Shown: one piece after another, positions 1-8,704 of the stretch
Numbering within the stretch: position 1 is the stretch's first letter
How the letters are laid out: every line of letters begins with the position of its first letter
Assembly: GCF_001418005.1 (NCBI RefSeq)
Contig: NZ_LIOL01000004.1
Span: forward strand, 1 to 64,000
From: Chelatococcus sambhunathii
GTDB taxonomy: Bacteria; Pseudomonadota; Alphaproteobacteria; Rhizobiales; Beijerinckiaceae
Direction: 5' to 3'
DNA length: 64,000 bases
Translations under genes and position numbers: made by a program
Notes under the pieces: generated by a model
Databases searched by the model: none
What the model was told of the DNA's origin: nothing
The model's input: the letters and a program-made list of their open reading frames with translations, nothing else

Positions 1-240
1 CAACCCCGCATTGTCGAGCATCGCATCCGCCAGCAGCCGCTTCAGCCTGGCATTCTCGTCCTCGAGCGCGCGCAGACGTTTCGCCTCGCTCAGCTCCAGC
101 CCGCCATACTTGGCCTTCCACGCATAGAAAGTCGCGCTCGACATCCCGTGCTTGCGGCACAGATCCAGCACCACCGCCCCCGCATCGGCCTCCTTCAAAA
201 TGCCAATGATCTGCTCGTCCGAAAACCGCTTCCGCTTCAT
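1..240 (-). CDS. IS3-family transposase OrfA, N-terminal 80 residues (partial)
   Basis: The protein reads MKRKRFSDEQIIGILKEAD at the start. It has a helix-turn-helix of the transposase_8 (HTH_Tnp_1) type around residues 8-50, with CRKHGMSSATFYAWKAKYGG, followed by a leucine-rich stretch (RLRALEDENARLKRLLAD) that in this family mediates OrfA/OrfB assembly. OrfA binds the IS ends. By family knowledge the catalytic DDE domain comes from OrfB through programmed frameshifting, and OrfB is off the window. The ATG is at 238-240. Nothing in the visible part is broken. Confidence 0.88.
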   Translation of the reverse strand, partial: MKRKRFSDEQIIGILKEADAGAVVLDLCRKHGMSSATFYAWKAKYGGLELSEAKRLRALEDENARLKRLLADAMLDNAGL

Positions 241-305
241 CCAATCCGTCCCTCTGCTGGGCCGGACTCTACTCGCAAGTGGAGGAAAAACAGGGGGTCA
301 GGTCA
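1..305 (-). mobile_element. End of an IS3-family insertion sequence (continues beyond the window)
   Basis: The stretch holds the 5' part of a transposase orfA on the minus strand and its short leader. Read on the minus strand the element begins at 305 with TGACCTGACCCCCTG, a TG-starting end as expected for IS3-family inverted repeats. The reading frame of another gene is interrupted at exactly this point. The other end, orfB and the target duplication lie left of the window, so the IS group cannot be fixed. Confidence 0.82.
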
Positions 306-681
306 GAATGCAATAAAGCTCGGACCGGCCTTCCGTTGGCGCGTTGATGGACTTGAGACGGGCGAGCGCAAATTCTTGCTTCTGACCTTCTTCCGAGCGG
401 ATCGGGAGAACTTTGGTGCTTGGCTGGCCGAACAGCACCTAAATGACGATATCTTGGTCTTGATCCGCCTTGAGGATCACGGCACTCACCCCGGGCTTCA
501 CGTTCATGTCTGCTGCGATCCAGAAACGCTACCCCCGATCGGTCGTCAGAGCTACGGGGGTATGCAGCGCCTGCCGAACCGGCACTATCGTCGGCGGGGC
601 GCGTTCACCGAGCAAGATGCCTTGTCTCTGGCGTATGGTTTCTTCAAAGTGGCGTCCAAGACCGTTGGAGGTCTGCTGTGA
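306..681 (+). pseudogene. 3' remnant of an unknown gene cut by the IS element
   Basis: An open frame runs from the IS end to a TGA at 679-681 and codes for about 125 residues with no start of its own. The apparent ATG upstream at 148 lies inside the IS. Visible features are a GPAFRWRVDGLE segment, alternating hydrophobic strands (FLLLTFF, ILVLIRLE), an LHVHVCCD His/Cys cluster and a C-terminal ALSLAYGFFKVA helix. I do not recognise the family with confidence; it could be the small partner often seen beside DUF1828 genes. The stop overlaps the next gene's GTG (GTGA at 678-681), so the two were probably co-translated before the IS insertion. Confidence 0.6.
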
Positions 682-1481
682 ATCCGGTCGACGTTCTTCA
701 AAAAGCCCTTTGCGGCACGATCACCACGCGGCATCTCGCTGGCGGCGTGATTGCCGTCGGCACCGAATTTAGCCTCTCGGATGGGGATCGCATCGGCTTC
801 TATGTTACAAGCGCGAATGATGGCTTTTGGATATCTGACGATGGAACGACGATTCCATTCCTGGAGGCACAAGGGATTTCGTTCGATGGGAGCACCCGAG
901 CAAGTGCGTTATCGGAACTCCTCGCGGAATACGGGTTTTCCTTTAACGAGTCCGACGCGGAACTAATAAGCGGCCCATTTGACGAAGAGGCGCTGCCGGA
1001 AGCTGCAATGCGTTTCGTCAGTCTACGGCTTCGGCTGCAGGATTTCCTCCTGCTTCATCCAAAATCCGTCGCGAACACATTCAAAGACGACGTACGTCGA
1101 GCGATGGAAATTGCGCTTGAGGGAAAAGCCCATCTAGCGTTCGACAAAATTGTTAGCGACCATCTACCTGATATTGTTGCAGATGCCGTCGTAGAACGGC
1201 ATGGCGTTACGCCAATAGCCGTTTTTTTTGGAACGAACGACATGCGCCTGACCGAGGCTCAGGTCTTACGTCTGGAAGCTAAATACCAGGCGCAAATCCC
1301 CCTTCGAGTCGTGTCGATTGTGGAGAGCCAACGGCCGACGGCGTTATCATCCCGTGTTCTTGGCCGTGCCATGAACCGGCTCGACAAGGTTCTCGTTTTT
1401 CGGGGCGAGGAACAATCAGCGATGCACGCATTAATGGAGCTGATCGGTGTCGATCTGACGATTAACAGTTTGCCCCATTAG
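678..1481 (+). CDS. DUF1828 domain-containing protein
   Basis: This 267-aa protein of unknown function starts at a GTG that overlaps the stop of the truncated gene before it. The N-terminal half (about residues 15-95) has the DUF1828 look: GVIAVGTEFSLSDGDRIGFY, then DGFWISDDGTTIPFLEAQG. The second half (about residues 115-260) resembles the DUF1829-type C-terminal region and ends in strands such as LDKVLVFRG. No signal peptide or membrane segment is seen. G+C is about one half in two hand-counted lines (1081-1200), against roughly two thirds in the neighbouring core genes, which suggests horizontal origin. Such genes are often in accessory DNA. No biochemical role is established to my knowledge. 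Confidence 0.75.
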   Translation: MNPVDVLQKALCGTITTRHLAGGVIAVGTEFSLSDGDRIGFYVTSANDGFWISDDGTTIPFLEAQGISFDGSTRASALSELLAEYGFSFNESDAELISGPFDEEALPEAAMRFVSLRLRLQDFLLLHPKSVANTFKDDVRRAMEIALEGKAHLAFDKIVSDHLPDIVADAVVERHGVTPIAVFFGTNDMRLTEAQVLRLEAKYQAQIPLRVVSIVESQRPTALSSRVLGRAMNRLDKVLVFRGEEQSAMHALMELIGVDLTINSLPH

Positions 1482-1575
1482 CGCAGTATCTACGTAAACT
1501 GCGGACGGGCGTTATTCCCCTACACCCACTCCAATGTTGGAGCGCCGCAGCAATTTCTAACATGATTGGGGGAAA

Positions 1576-1651
1576 TGGTGCCCAGAGCTGGAATCGAACC
1601 AGCGACACTGCGATTTTCAGTCGCATGCTCTACCAACTGAGCTATCTGGGC
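1576..1651 (-). tRNA. tRNA-Phe (anticodon GAA)
   Basis: Read on the minus strand it starts GCCCAGATAGCTCAGTTGG and ends GCTCTGGGCACCA with an encoded CCA. The anticodon loop is CTGAAAA with a GACTG stem start, giving GAA, and the T-loop GGTTCGATTCC is canonical. It follows yacG in the same direction. Its 3' end points at the low-G+C region 1-1481, as expected if an element had used it as an attachment site. Confidence 0.97.
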
Positions 1652-1783
1652 CCACGCTCGCCGCGCCTTGCGGCGCCGCTGCGGACGATGCGCTTATAGA
1701 GAGTGCGGCGGCGCCTGTCCAGCCGGGTGATGCGGAGTTCCACAGGCAGGTTGATCCCCATGGGAGAACGGCGCCGTCGATGC

Positions 1784-1878
1784 CGTCACGCCCGGCGCTT
1801 ATCCAGGCACCCACGTCCTGTGGAAGCCCGCGACATGCTCCAAGGCGTGGATGGCCGGGACAGGCCCGGCCATGACGA
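1784..1878. repeat. Twin-hairpin intergenic repeat, copy A (degenerate left arm)
   Basis: The right arm GGCGTGGATGGCCGGGACAG followed by GCCCGGCCATGACG is well preserved. The left arm, beginning CGTCACGCCCGGCGC, is decayed. It is the first of nine copies in the window of a repeat of about 90 bp, and lies in the spacer between yacG and tRNA-Phe. Confidence 0.7.
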
Positions 1879-1922
1879 GAGGACCCGGACAAGACTGAAA
1901 GGACGGTCGTCGCCGGTCGCGG

Positions 1923-2177
1923 TCAGTCCTCGCCGGTGCGGCGCCGATCGCCCTCGCCCGCCCCGCCGTCGTCGGGCAGGTCGTCGTCCTCGGCGGCGGG
2001 GATGGCGTAGCTGCCGCTCAGCCAGCGGTTGAGGTCCACATCGGCGCAGCGCGAGGAACAGAAGGGGCGCCAGCGCTCGACACGCGGCTTGCCGCAGATG
2101 GGACACGCCGGGGCCCTTGCCTCGTCGTTGGCCGGCTTCGTCGCGAAATCCTTGATGGTCCGAACTCCCTGAGGCAT
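1923..2177 (-). CDS. yacG: DNA gyrase inhibitor YacG
   Basis: This small zinc-binding protein of 84 aa matches the family that inhibits DNA gyrase by binding GyrB. The zinc ligands are visible as CPICGKP (residues about 25-31) and CSSRC (40-44), followed by the typical DLNRWLSGSYAIP. The tail is acidic (EDDDLPDDGG). The start ATG at 2175-2177 is 10 bases after the maf stop, so it is in one transcription unit with infA and maf. A longer frame to 2729 on the same strand is only the out-of-frame shadow of maf. Confidence 0.93.
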   Translation of the reverse strand: MPQGVRTIKDFATKPANDEARAPACPICGKPRVERWRPFCSSRCADVDLNRWLSGSYAIPAAEDDDLPDDGGAGEGDRRRTGED

Positions 2178-2187
2178 CGACGTCCCG

Positions 2188-2835
2188 TCACACGGCATTG
2201 AGCCAGCTGAGGCGCACGGGATAACCCTCGCCCTCCAGGATGGCGACCGTCTCCTGCAGCGGCAAGCCCACCACGGCCGTGTAGGAGCCGACGAGCTTGA
2301 CGACAAAGCAGCCGGCCAGGCCCTGGATGGCGTAGCCGCCGGCCTTGCCGCGCCATTCGCCGGAGGCGAGATAGCTCTCGAGCTCGTCGCGCGACAGGTT
2401 CTTGAAGCGCACGCGCGTCTCCACCACCCGCTCGCGCAGCTTGCCGGCGGGCGTCGCGACGCAGATCCCGGTGTGGACGCGGTGCACGCGGCCGGAGAGC
2501 AGGCGCAGGCACTGTGCCGCCTCGTCCACCACCTCCGCCTTGGGCAGGATGCGCCGGCCGACGGAAACCACCGTGTCGGCGGAGACGAGGAAGGCCTCGG
2601 CCAGCTCCTCGCGCCCGCGCGCCACGGCGAGCGCAGCTTCCGCCTTCTCGCGCGCGAGGCGGCGGGCATGATCGCGCGGCTTCTCGCCCCGCCGGGGCGT
2701 CTCGTCGAGATCGGCCGGCAGGACGGCATCGGGCTCGAGCCCCGCCTGCTGCAGGAGCGCGAGCCGCCGGGGCGAGCCAGATGCCAGTATGAGCCTGGGG
2801 CGCCAGCCGCCGGCCGGGTTGGGCTTCAAGGACAA
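2188..2835 (-). CDS. maf: Maf-family nucleoside triphosphate pyrophosphatase
   Basis: Maf proteins hydrolyse dTTP/UTP or modified nucleotides to monophosphates and so clean the nucleotide pool. The 215-aa protein has the N-terminal signature [19 protein letters not shown], the catalytic region [18 protein letters not shown] and the later [13 protein letters not shown]. The conserved spacing and length fit the family. The annotated start is a TTG (2833-2835); a second TTG two codons on is equally possible. The gene lies between infA and yacG, a conserved order in Rhizobiales. Confidence 0.93.
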   Translation of the reverse strand: MSLKPNPAGGWRPRLILASGSPRRLALLQQAGLEPDAVLPADLDETPRRGEKPRDHARRLAREKAEAALAVARGREELAEAFLVSADTVVSVGRRILPKAEVVDEAAQCLRLLSGRVHRVHTGICVATPAGKLRERVVETRVRFKNLSRDELESYLASGEWRGKAGGYAIQGLAGCFVVKLVGSYTAVVGLPLQETVAILEGEGYPVRLSWLNAV

Positions 2836-2884
2836 ACCTCTCTCCGCATCGAACGTAGGGTCGGCCGCGCGCGGCGCGTCTGCA

Positions 2885-3103
2885 TCACTTGAAGCGGTAG
2901 GTGATGCGCCCTTTGGTCAGATCATAGGGTGTCATCTCGACGAGGACACGGTCACCGGCAAGGACACGGATGCGGTTCTTGCGCATCTTGCCCGCCGTAT
3001 GGGCGATGATTTCGTGATCGTTCTCCAGCTTCACACGAAACATCGCGTTGGGAAGCAATTCGGTGACGACCCCAGGAAACTCGAGCAGCTCTTCTTTCGA
3101 CAT
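2885..3103 (-). CDS. infA: Translation initiation factor IF-1
   Basis: This is a 72-aa single S1/OB-fold protein that binds the ribosomal A site with IF-2 and IF-3 during initiation. The sequence is diagnostic: [20 protein letters not shown], then HIGN-like strand residues replaced by [20 protein letters not shown], ending [10 protein letters not shown]. It is the first gene of the infA-maf-yacG unit. Confidence 0.98.
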   Translation of the reverse strand: MSKEELLEFPGVVTELLPNAMFRVKLENDHEIIAHTAGKMRKNRIRVLAGDRVLVEMTPYDLTKGRITYRFK

Positions 3104-3184
3104 GCTCTGACCAGCTCTGACAGCGAAACGGCGCGGAAACTAATCGAAAGGTGAAGTCTTGTGAACTGGGCCATTGGATGGATT

Positions 3185-4060
3185 TCACGCGCCCGCCGGC
3201 CCGCGGCGCGGTGCCTCGCCAGCGGTCTCCCCCGGCGCGGCGGCGGCTTCATCGCCCTTCGAGCGGGCAGCGTCCGCGCGCGCCATGCGGCGGTAGCGCA
3301 TGACGCCCACCGGGATGAGCGCGAGATAGACGATCACGCCGATGGCGAGAACCTGGAAGGTGAAGCTGACGAGCAGCGCCGCGAAGAGAACGACGATCGC
3401 AAAGAGCGGCAGCACCTTCTCGCGCGGCACGCGGCTGCCCAGCGTCTTGCCGGCATAGGTCGGGATGCGGCTCACCATGAGGAAGGCGATGCCGACGAGA
3501 TAGGCGGCGACGAAAGGGGCAGCGATTCCGTCGACCGGCAGGCCGAGCATGTAGAGATAGATCGGGAGAAGGGCACAGATGGCCCCCGCCGGCGCCGCCA
3601 TGCCGACAAAGTAATTCTTCTGCCAGTCCGGCCGAGCCGGGTCGTCGATCATGACGTTGAAACGCGCAAGGCGCAGGGCCGCCGCGATGGCAAAGACGAG
3701 CGCCGCGATCCAGCCGATCGACCTGAGCTCGTGCAGCACGAAACTGTAGAGGATGAGCGCCGGCGCCACGCCGAAATTGACGAAGTCCGACAGCGAATCG
3801 AGCTCGGCGCCGAAGCGCGAGGTGCCCTTGAGCAGACGCGCCACACGCCCGTCGATACCGTCAAGGATGGCAGCGATGACGATGGCGATCATCGCCGGCT
3901 CGAGCCGCTCCTCGATGGCGAGGCGGATAGCGGTGAGACCGAGGCAGAGCGCGAGCAGGGTGATGACGTTCGGCACCAGCACGCGCAGCGGAATCGGCGT
4001 GAAGCGCCGGCGGCGCGCCTCCTCCGGATCCGGCGCGAAGGGCGGGAAAAGATCAGTCAT
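3185..4060 (-). CDS. pssA: CDP-diacylglycerol-serine O-phosphatidyltransferase
   Basis: This inner-membrane enzyme transfers phosphatidyl from CDP-diacylglycerol to serine to make phosphatidylserine. The CDP-alcohol phosphotransferase motif DG-x2-AR-x8-G-x3-D-x3-D is complete at about residues 87-112 (DGIDGRVARL, then GAELDSLSD). Several hydrophobic helices follow through the 291-aa chain. The C-terminus is a hydrophilic Ala/Gly/Pro tail. The gene starts 39 bases after psd, so substrate synthesis and decarboxylation are encoded together, giving phosphatidylethanolamine. Confidence 0.95.
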   Translation of the reverse strand: MTDLFPPFAPDPEEARRRRFTPIPLRVLVPNVITLLALCLGLTAIRLAIEERLEPAMIAIVIAAILDGIDGRVARLLKGTSRFGAELDSLSDFVNFGVAPALILYSFVLHELRSIGWIAALVFAIAAALRLARFNVMIDDPARPDWQKNYFVGMAAPAGAICALLPIYLYMLGLPVDGIAAPFVAAYLVGIAFLMVSRIPTYAGKTLGSRVPREKVLPLFAIVVLFAALLVSFTFQVLAIGVIVYLALIPVGVMRYRRMARADAARSKGDEAAAAPGETAGEAPRRGPAGA

Positions 4061-4099
4061 CGCGGGTCATTCTCGGGCAAAGGCGCCACCGGCACAACC

Positions 4100-4798
4100 T
4101 CAGGCGCTGCGGAAGGCGCGCGGCCCCTCCTCGGACCTGAGGTCGGCGATCACTGTCTCGCCGGCGATGGTGAGCTGGCCTAGTCCGACGAGCGGCTGGA
4201 TGCCCGCCGGCAGATAGACATCGACGCGCGAGCCGAACCGGATGAGGCCGAAGCGCTCGCCCGCGACGAGCGTGTCGCCCTCGTGCACGAAGCTGACGAT
4301 GCGCCGGGCGACGAGCCCGGCGATCTGCACCACGCCGATGCGATGGGGGCCGGACTCGATGACGAGGCCATTGCGCTCGTTGTTCTCGCTCGCCTTGTCG
4401 AGTTCGGCGTTGATGAACAGGCCGGGCGTGTAGACGATGCGCGCGATGCGGCCGGGCACCGGGGCGCGGTTCACATGGCAGTCGAAGACGTTCATGAAGA
4501 TGGAGACGCGCGTGTGCGGCTCCTCGCTCAACGCGAGCTCCGGCGGCGGCACCACCGTGGCGATGCCGCTGACGCGCCCGTCCGCCGGAGCGATGACAAG
4601 GCCGTCACGCGTCGGCGTCACACGCTCGGGATCGCGGAAGAAATAGCAGATCCAGAGCGTGATGATGAGGCCGATCCAGCCGAAGGGCGCCCACAGGTGC
4701 CCGAGGACGAGCGAGGCCACCGCGGCGATGGCGATGAAGGGATAGCCCTCCTTATGGATCGGCGTCAGCGTCTTGCGGATCGATTCGTAGATGGACAT
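4100..4798 (-). CDS. psd: Phosphatidylserine decarboxylase proenzyme
   Basis: The enzyme decarboxylates phosphatidylserine to phosphatidylethanolamine with a self-made pyruvoyl cofactor. The 232-aa length is that of the short type found in alphaproteobacteria. An N-terminal membrane helix ([16 protein letters not shown]) is followed by [27 protein letters not shown] and, near the C-terminus, [13 protein letters not shown], where cleavage at the Gly-Ser pair creates the pyruvoyl group. I chose the ATG at 4796-4798 ([11 protein letters not shown]); a start seven codons upstream is possible but adds nothing conserved. It is upstream of pssA in the same unit. Confidence 0.95.
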   Translation of the reverse strand: MSIYESIRKTLTPIHKEGYPFIAIAAVASLVLGHLWAPFGWIGLIITLWICYFFRDPERVTPTRDGLVIAPADGRVSGIATVVPPPELALSEEPHTRVSIFMNVFDCHVNRAPVPGRIARIVYTPGLFINAELDKASENNERNGLVIESGPHRIGVVQIAGLVARRIVSFVHEGDTLVAGERFGLIRFGSRVDVYLPAGIQPLVGLGQLTIAGETVIADLRSEEGPRAFRSA

Positions 4799-5003
4799 CT
4801 CTTGCTCTCGCATCGGCACTGTGCCGCCGGGACCCGGACCCTGTCCCCTTGGCGGAAGTCGTCATCCGGCCGGTGGAAGCCGGTTCCGTCATGAAAACGC
4901 AAACCCAGCAGGGGCGCGCCGTCGCGACAGCGACGCTGCTCGCAACCCGCGCCCTGCACGGGATCCGCGTGGCGCAGTGGGATGGCAGGCCTTGGACCGC
5001 CCG

Positions 5004-6929
5004 TCAACCCGCCGTCAGGCTCAGGCGCAGGCTTTCGCCCTCCTCCTCGGCGGCACGCTTGAGCTTCTCGCGGGCCTCGTCGGCCTCGCGCTGGCGGTTC
5101 CACATGGCGGCGTAGAGGCCGCCTGCCGCCAGCAGCCCGTCATGGGTGCCACGTTCGGCGATCACGCCCTTGTCGAGCACGATGATCTCGTCGGCGCCGA
5201 CCACGGTGGAAAGGCGGTGGGCGATCACCAGCGTCGTTCGGCCGCGCGACACCCGGTCCAGCGCGTCCTGGATCTCCTTCTCGGTGAAACTGTCGAGGGC
5301 CGAGGTCGCCTCGTCGAGCACCAGGATGGGCGGGCCCTTCAGGATGGTGCGGGCGATCGCCACCCGCTGTTTCTCGCCTCCCGAGAGCTTGAGGCCGCGC
5401 TCACCGACGGGCGTGTCGTAGCCCTCCGGCAACGATCGGATGAAGGTGTCGATCTGCGCGAGGCGCGCGGCCTCTGCGACCTCGTCCTCATCCGCCTCCC
5501 AGCGGCCGTAGCGGATGTTATAGCCGATGGTGTCGTTGAACAGCACCGTGTCCTGCGGGACCATGCCGATCTTCTCGCGCAAGCTGGCCTGCTGCACGGC
5601 GGCAATGTCCTGCCCGTCGATCAGAATACGGCCGCCGCTCGGCTCGTAGAAGCGGAACAGCAGGCGCGAGATGGTCGACTTGCCGGCGCCCGAGGGGCCG
5701 ACGATGGCGACCGTGCGCCCCGCCGGGACCTCGAAGGAGATGCCCTTGAGGATCTCCCGCTCCGGCACGTAGGAGAAGCGCACGTCCTCGAAGCGCACTG
5801 TGCCTTCGCCGACGGCGAGTGGCTTGGCACCGGGCCTGTCGCTCACCTCCGGGTGGCGGGCGAGGATCGAGAACATGTCGTCGATGTCGATGAGTGCCTG
5901 CTTGATCTCGCGATAGAGCATGCCCATGAAGTTGAGCGGAATGTAGAGCTGGATCAGCATGGCGTTGACCATGACGAAGCCGCCGACCGTCGTGCGGCCC
6001 GCGCGCACGTCGAACACCGCCATCACCATGGCTGCCGTCAGGCCGAGCGTGAAGATGACGGCTTGGCCAGCGTTGAGCACGGCAAGCGAGGTATAGGTCT
6101 CGATGCTGGCGCGCTCGTAACGCTCGACCGAGCGGTCGTAACGGCGGATTTCGCGCTCCTCCGCGCCGAAATACTTCACCGTTTCGTAGTTGAGCAGCGA
6201 ATCCACGGCCTTGGTATTGGCATCGGTGTCCGATTCGTTCATGCGCCGGCGGATGCCGATGCGCCACTCCGTCGCCTGATAGGTGAAGGCGAGATAGACG
6301 ATGACCATGACGAAGACCACGGCGGCGTAGCGCCAGTCGAACTGCAGCCAGAGGACGGCCATCACCAGCACGAATTCGATGATCGTGGGCACGAGCTGCA
6401 GCACCGCAAGGCGCACCAGTTCCTCGATGCCGGTACGGCCGCGCTCGAGGACGCGCGTCAGCCCGCCTGTCTTGCGCTCCAGATGGAAGCGCAGGGAGAG
6501 CTGGTGCATGTGCTCGAACGTCTTGAGTGCCAGGCGCCGCACGGCATTCATGGCCACCGAGGCAAAAACGCCGTCGCGCAATTGCGTGAGCGCGGCCATG
6601 AGCATGCGGGTGAGGCCGTAGAGCACCGTGAGTGTCACGGCCCCGGCCCAGAGTGGCGCCGTGGTCTGCGCGCCGGCACCCCCGAGTTCGCCGGTCAGCG
6701 CGTCCGTCGCCCATTTGAAGCTGTAGGGCATCAGGACGGTGACGATCTTCGCCGCCAGAAGGAGGGCGAAGGCGATGTAGATGCGCAGGCGCAGGTCCGC
6801 CCGGTCGTGCGGCCACAGATAGGGCCACAGCCGCACCATGGTGCCTGCGATACCCGGCCGGTGCGACGCTGCGGCAGGCCCCTGCGCGGCCGTTTCCGGC
6901 GCGGCGAGGCCGGTTGCTTGGTCAGCCAT
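5004..6929 (-). CDS. Atm1-type ABC exporter (fused permease and ATPase)
   Basis: This 641-aa half-transporter is expected to dimerise in the inner membrane. Residues about 30-340 hold six hydrophobic helices. The ATPase domain follows with Walker A GPSGAGKST (about 410-418), signature LSGGEKQRVAIARTI (about 514-528) and Walker B LVLDEATSALDS (about 535-546). The segments ETVKYFGAEE and RRMNESDTDANTKAVDSLLN are typical of the Atm1/HMT1 branch (ABCB7-like). Members export glutathione-derived or metal-conjugated compounds and support Fe-S protein maturation outside bacteria. The substrate here is inferred from family only. It stands alone. Confidence 0.9.
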   Translation of the reverse strand: MADQATGLAAPETAAQGPAAASHRPGIAGTMVRLWPYLWPHDRADLRLRIYIAFALLLAAKIVTVLMPYSFKWATDALTGELGGAGAQTTAPLWAGAVTLTVLYGLTRMLMAALTQLRDGVFASVAMNAVRRLALKTFEHMHQLSLRFHLERKTGGLTRVLERGRTGIEELVRLAVLQLVPTIIEFVLVMAVLWLQFDWRYAAVVFVMVIVYLAFTYQATEWRIGIRRRMNESDTDANTKAVDSLLNYETVKYFGAEEREIRRYDRSVERYERASIETYTSLAVLNAGQAVIFTLGLTAAMVMAVFDVRAGRTTVGGFVMVNAMLIQLYIPLNFMGMLYREIKQALIDIDDMFSILARHPEVSDRPGAKPLAVGEGTVRFEDVRFSYVPEREILKGISFEVPAGRTVAIVGPSGAGKSTISRLLFRFYEPSGGRILIDGQDIAAVQQASLREKIGMVPQDTVLFNDTIGYNIRYGRWEADEDEVAEAARLAQIDTFIRSLPEGYDTPVGERGLKLSGGEKQRVAIARTILKGPPILVLDEATSALDSFTEKEIQDALDRVSRGRTTLVIAHRLSTVVGADEIIVLDKGVIAERGTHDGLLAAGGLYAAMWNRQREADEAREKLKRAAEEEGESLRLSLTAG

Positions 6930-7051
6930 TCAGAAAGATTCCAGACAGAACGCGTCCCTCATATAGGCCCGGCTGGCCGTTTGTGCACCCTGCCGATGAC
7001 AGGGTGCTGCAGCGCGCCGCGGCGTTTGCGCTCGAAGGGCCGCACCACCGC

Positions 7052-8509
7052 TCACCGTCGGGCGTCGCCGTTGGGCAGCACGAAAACCTGGCCGGGATAG
7101 ATCAGGTCGGGATTGCGGATCTGCTCCTGATTGGCGTCGTATATCACCGTGTAGCGGATGCCGTGGCCATAGATGCGCCGGCTAATCCGCCAGAGGCTGT
7201 CGCCGCGGGAGACAACCGCGGTGCGCACCTCGGGCACCACGACGACTGCCTCGCCTCCGGCGGGCCGGGCCGCTTCGGCTGGCGCGACCTCCCCCTGCCC
7301 GGCCGGGACGCTCGATACTTCCGGCGAGGCCGGCCCGGTCGGCGCCGCCGCTCCCTGTGCGGCCGGGGCGGTGGAAACAGCCACGGCCGCTTCCGGCCCC
7401 GGCATGGTGAAGGGCACCTCGGCGCGCGACAGCACGGCTCCGGTTCCGGGATCCACATCATCGAGGCGCACGCGGTAGTCGCCCGGCGCCACGCCGCGCT
7501 CGACGGAGAAGGACAGGCGCCCGTCGGCCGGTACGTCGCCCGCCGCCAGATAGCTGTCGTTGAGATAGAGCCGCACCGTGGCGCCAGGAGCCCCGCGGCC
7601 TGACACGAAGAGCCTGCCCCCGCCTTCCACATCGACCGCATCGATGGCGACGCCGACCCGCTCGGTCGCCTGCCCTGCCGCTGGCGAATCCGCCGTCGCG
7701 GGAGTACCGGTGCCGGGCGCCGCAGGCGCCGCGCCTGCGGGCGGCTGAACCTGGTCGGCTCCGTCCCCGGCAGGCCGGGCGGGCGGCGTTTCCTGAACGC
7801 CCTGCTGAGCGTTCTGCGGCGCGACCGAAGGTGCCTGAGCGACGGTCGTCTCGGGGCGCGACAGCACCTGCGTCGGTGCGTTCGGGGTGGCGAGGGCCAC
7901 CATGGGCTGCTGCTTCTTGTCGTCGGCGACGACCACCGTCACCGACTGGCCGGAGTGCTGCGTGCGCCCCTCGGCATCGGTCAGACGCAGGGTCAGTTCG
8001 AAGGTGCCGGCCGGCAGGGCCGGCGGTGTCATGGCGAACTGGCCCGCTGCATCGGTCGACGCCTCGGCGAAGGGCTCGCCGTTGCGCAGGAGCTCGACCT
8101 TGCCGTTGGGCGCGGCGCGGCCGGCGATGACGGCCTCGCCGCTCGGCTCGACGCGGACGATATCGAAGGATGGCACGACGGGCTGCGAGGCTGCCGGCGC
8201 CTGCGGCGCTGCCGGCTGCGCTTCGGCATGCTGCTGCGCCTTGCCCGCCTCCGGGTTCTGGACCGCACCACCCCTGGTCGCCTCGCCGTTGGCCGTGTCG
8301 TCCTTGGGCTCATCGCCGGAAGGCCTGTCGCCGGTCGTCGTCGGTGCAGCGGGCGCGCCCCGGCCGGGTACATCGGTTGCGACGACGGGCAAATCACGCT
8401 GCGCCCGCTGCCCGGCCTCTCGCGGAATACCGAAAAGATAGACGATGAGTCCCAGGGCGATCACCCCTGCGACCGCAATGGCAACTTGCGAGTTGCGGGA
8501 CAGGACCAT
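7052..8509 (-). CDS. LysM domain protein with two Ig-like modules and a membrane anchor
   Basis: The protein (485 aa from the ATG at 8507-8509) starts with one transmembrane helix (VAIAVAGVIALGLIVYLFGI). Long Ala/Pro/Gln/Glu-rich linkers separate two related beta-rich modules: the first around FDIVRVEPSGEAVIAGRAAP, the second around AIDAVDVEGGGRLFVSGRGA. The C-terminus is a LysM motif (VVSRGDSLWRISRRIYGHG to YPGQVFVLP) that binds peptidoglycan. It should be an inner-membrane-anchored periplasmic envelope protein. No catalytic domain is seen, so its role is unknown. A start 11 codons upstream (8542) is possible. Confidence 0.8.
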   Translation of the reverse strand: MVLSRNSQVAIAVAGVIALGLIVYLFGIPREAGQRAQRDLPVVATDVPGRGAPAAPTTTGDRPSGDEPKDDTANGEATRGGAVQNPEAGKAQQHAEAQPAAPQAPAASQPVVPSFDIVRVEPSGEAVIAGRAAPNGKVELLRNGEPFAEASTDAAGQFAMTPPALPAGTFELTLRLTDAEGRTQHSGQSVTVVVADDKKQQPMVALATPNAPTQVLSRPETTVAQAPSVAPQNAQQGVQETPPARPAGDGADQVQPPAGAAPAAPGTGTPATADSPAAGQATERVGVAIDAVDVEGGGRLFVSGRGAPGATVRLYLNDSYLAAGDVPADGRLSFSVERGVAPGDYRVRLDDVDPGTGAVLSRAEVPFTMPGPEAAVAVSTAPAAQGAAAPTGPASPEVSSVPAGQGEVAPAEAARPAGGEAVVVVPEVRTAVVSRGDSLWRISRRIYGHGIRYTVIYDANQEQIRNPDLIYPGQVFVLPNGDARR

Positions 8510-8704
8510 ATGCGACGAACCCCCGATTATCCGATTGCCCAAGCTAGCGGCGTTGACATGCGCTCGCCATATCCTTCTGAGCCGGCGGCACGTTTGCGCT
8601 CTCCGGCGACAGTGCTTGCCACATCAACCTTGCCTGTGCCGTTCCGGAACATCTCACGCTTCGTGACTTGACCGGAAGCGCCGGGACAAGCAAACCCCTA
8701 GGTC

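Noticed and set aside
148-305. N-terminal part of the open frame 148-681
   Set aside because: It lies inside the IS element, antisense to OrfA, and is not the true start of the interrupted gene.
4791-7100. Very long plus-strand open frame
   Set aside because: It is antisense to the ABC exporter, has a biased Arg/Asp/His-rich composition and no family signature. This is usual for high-G+C shadows.
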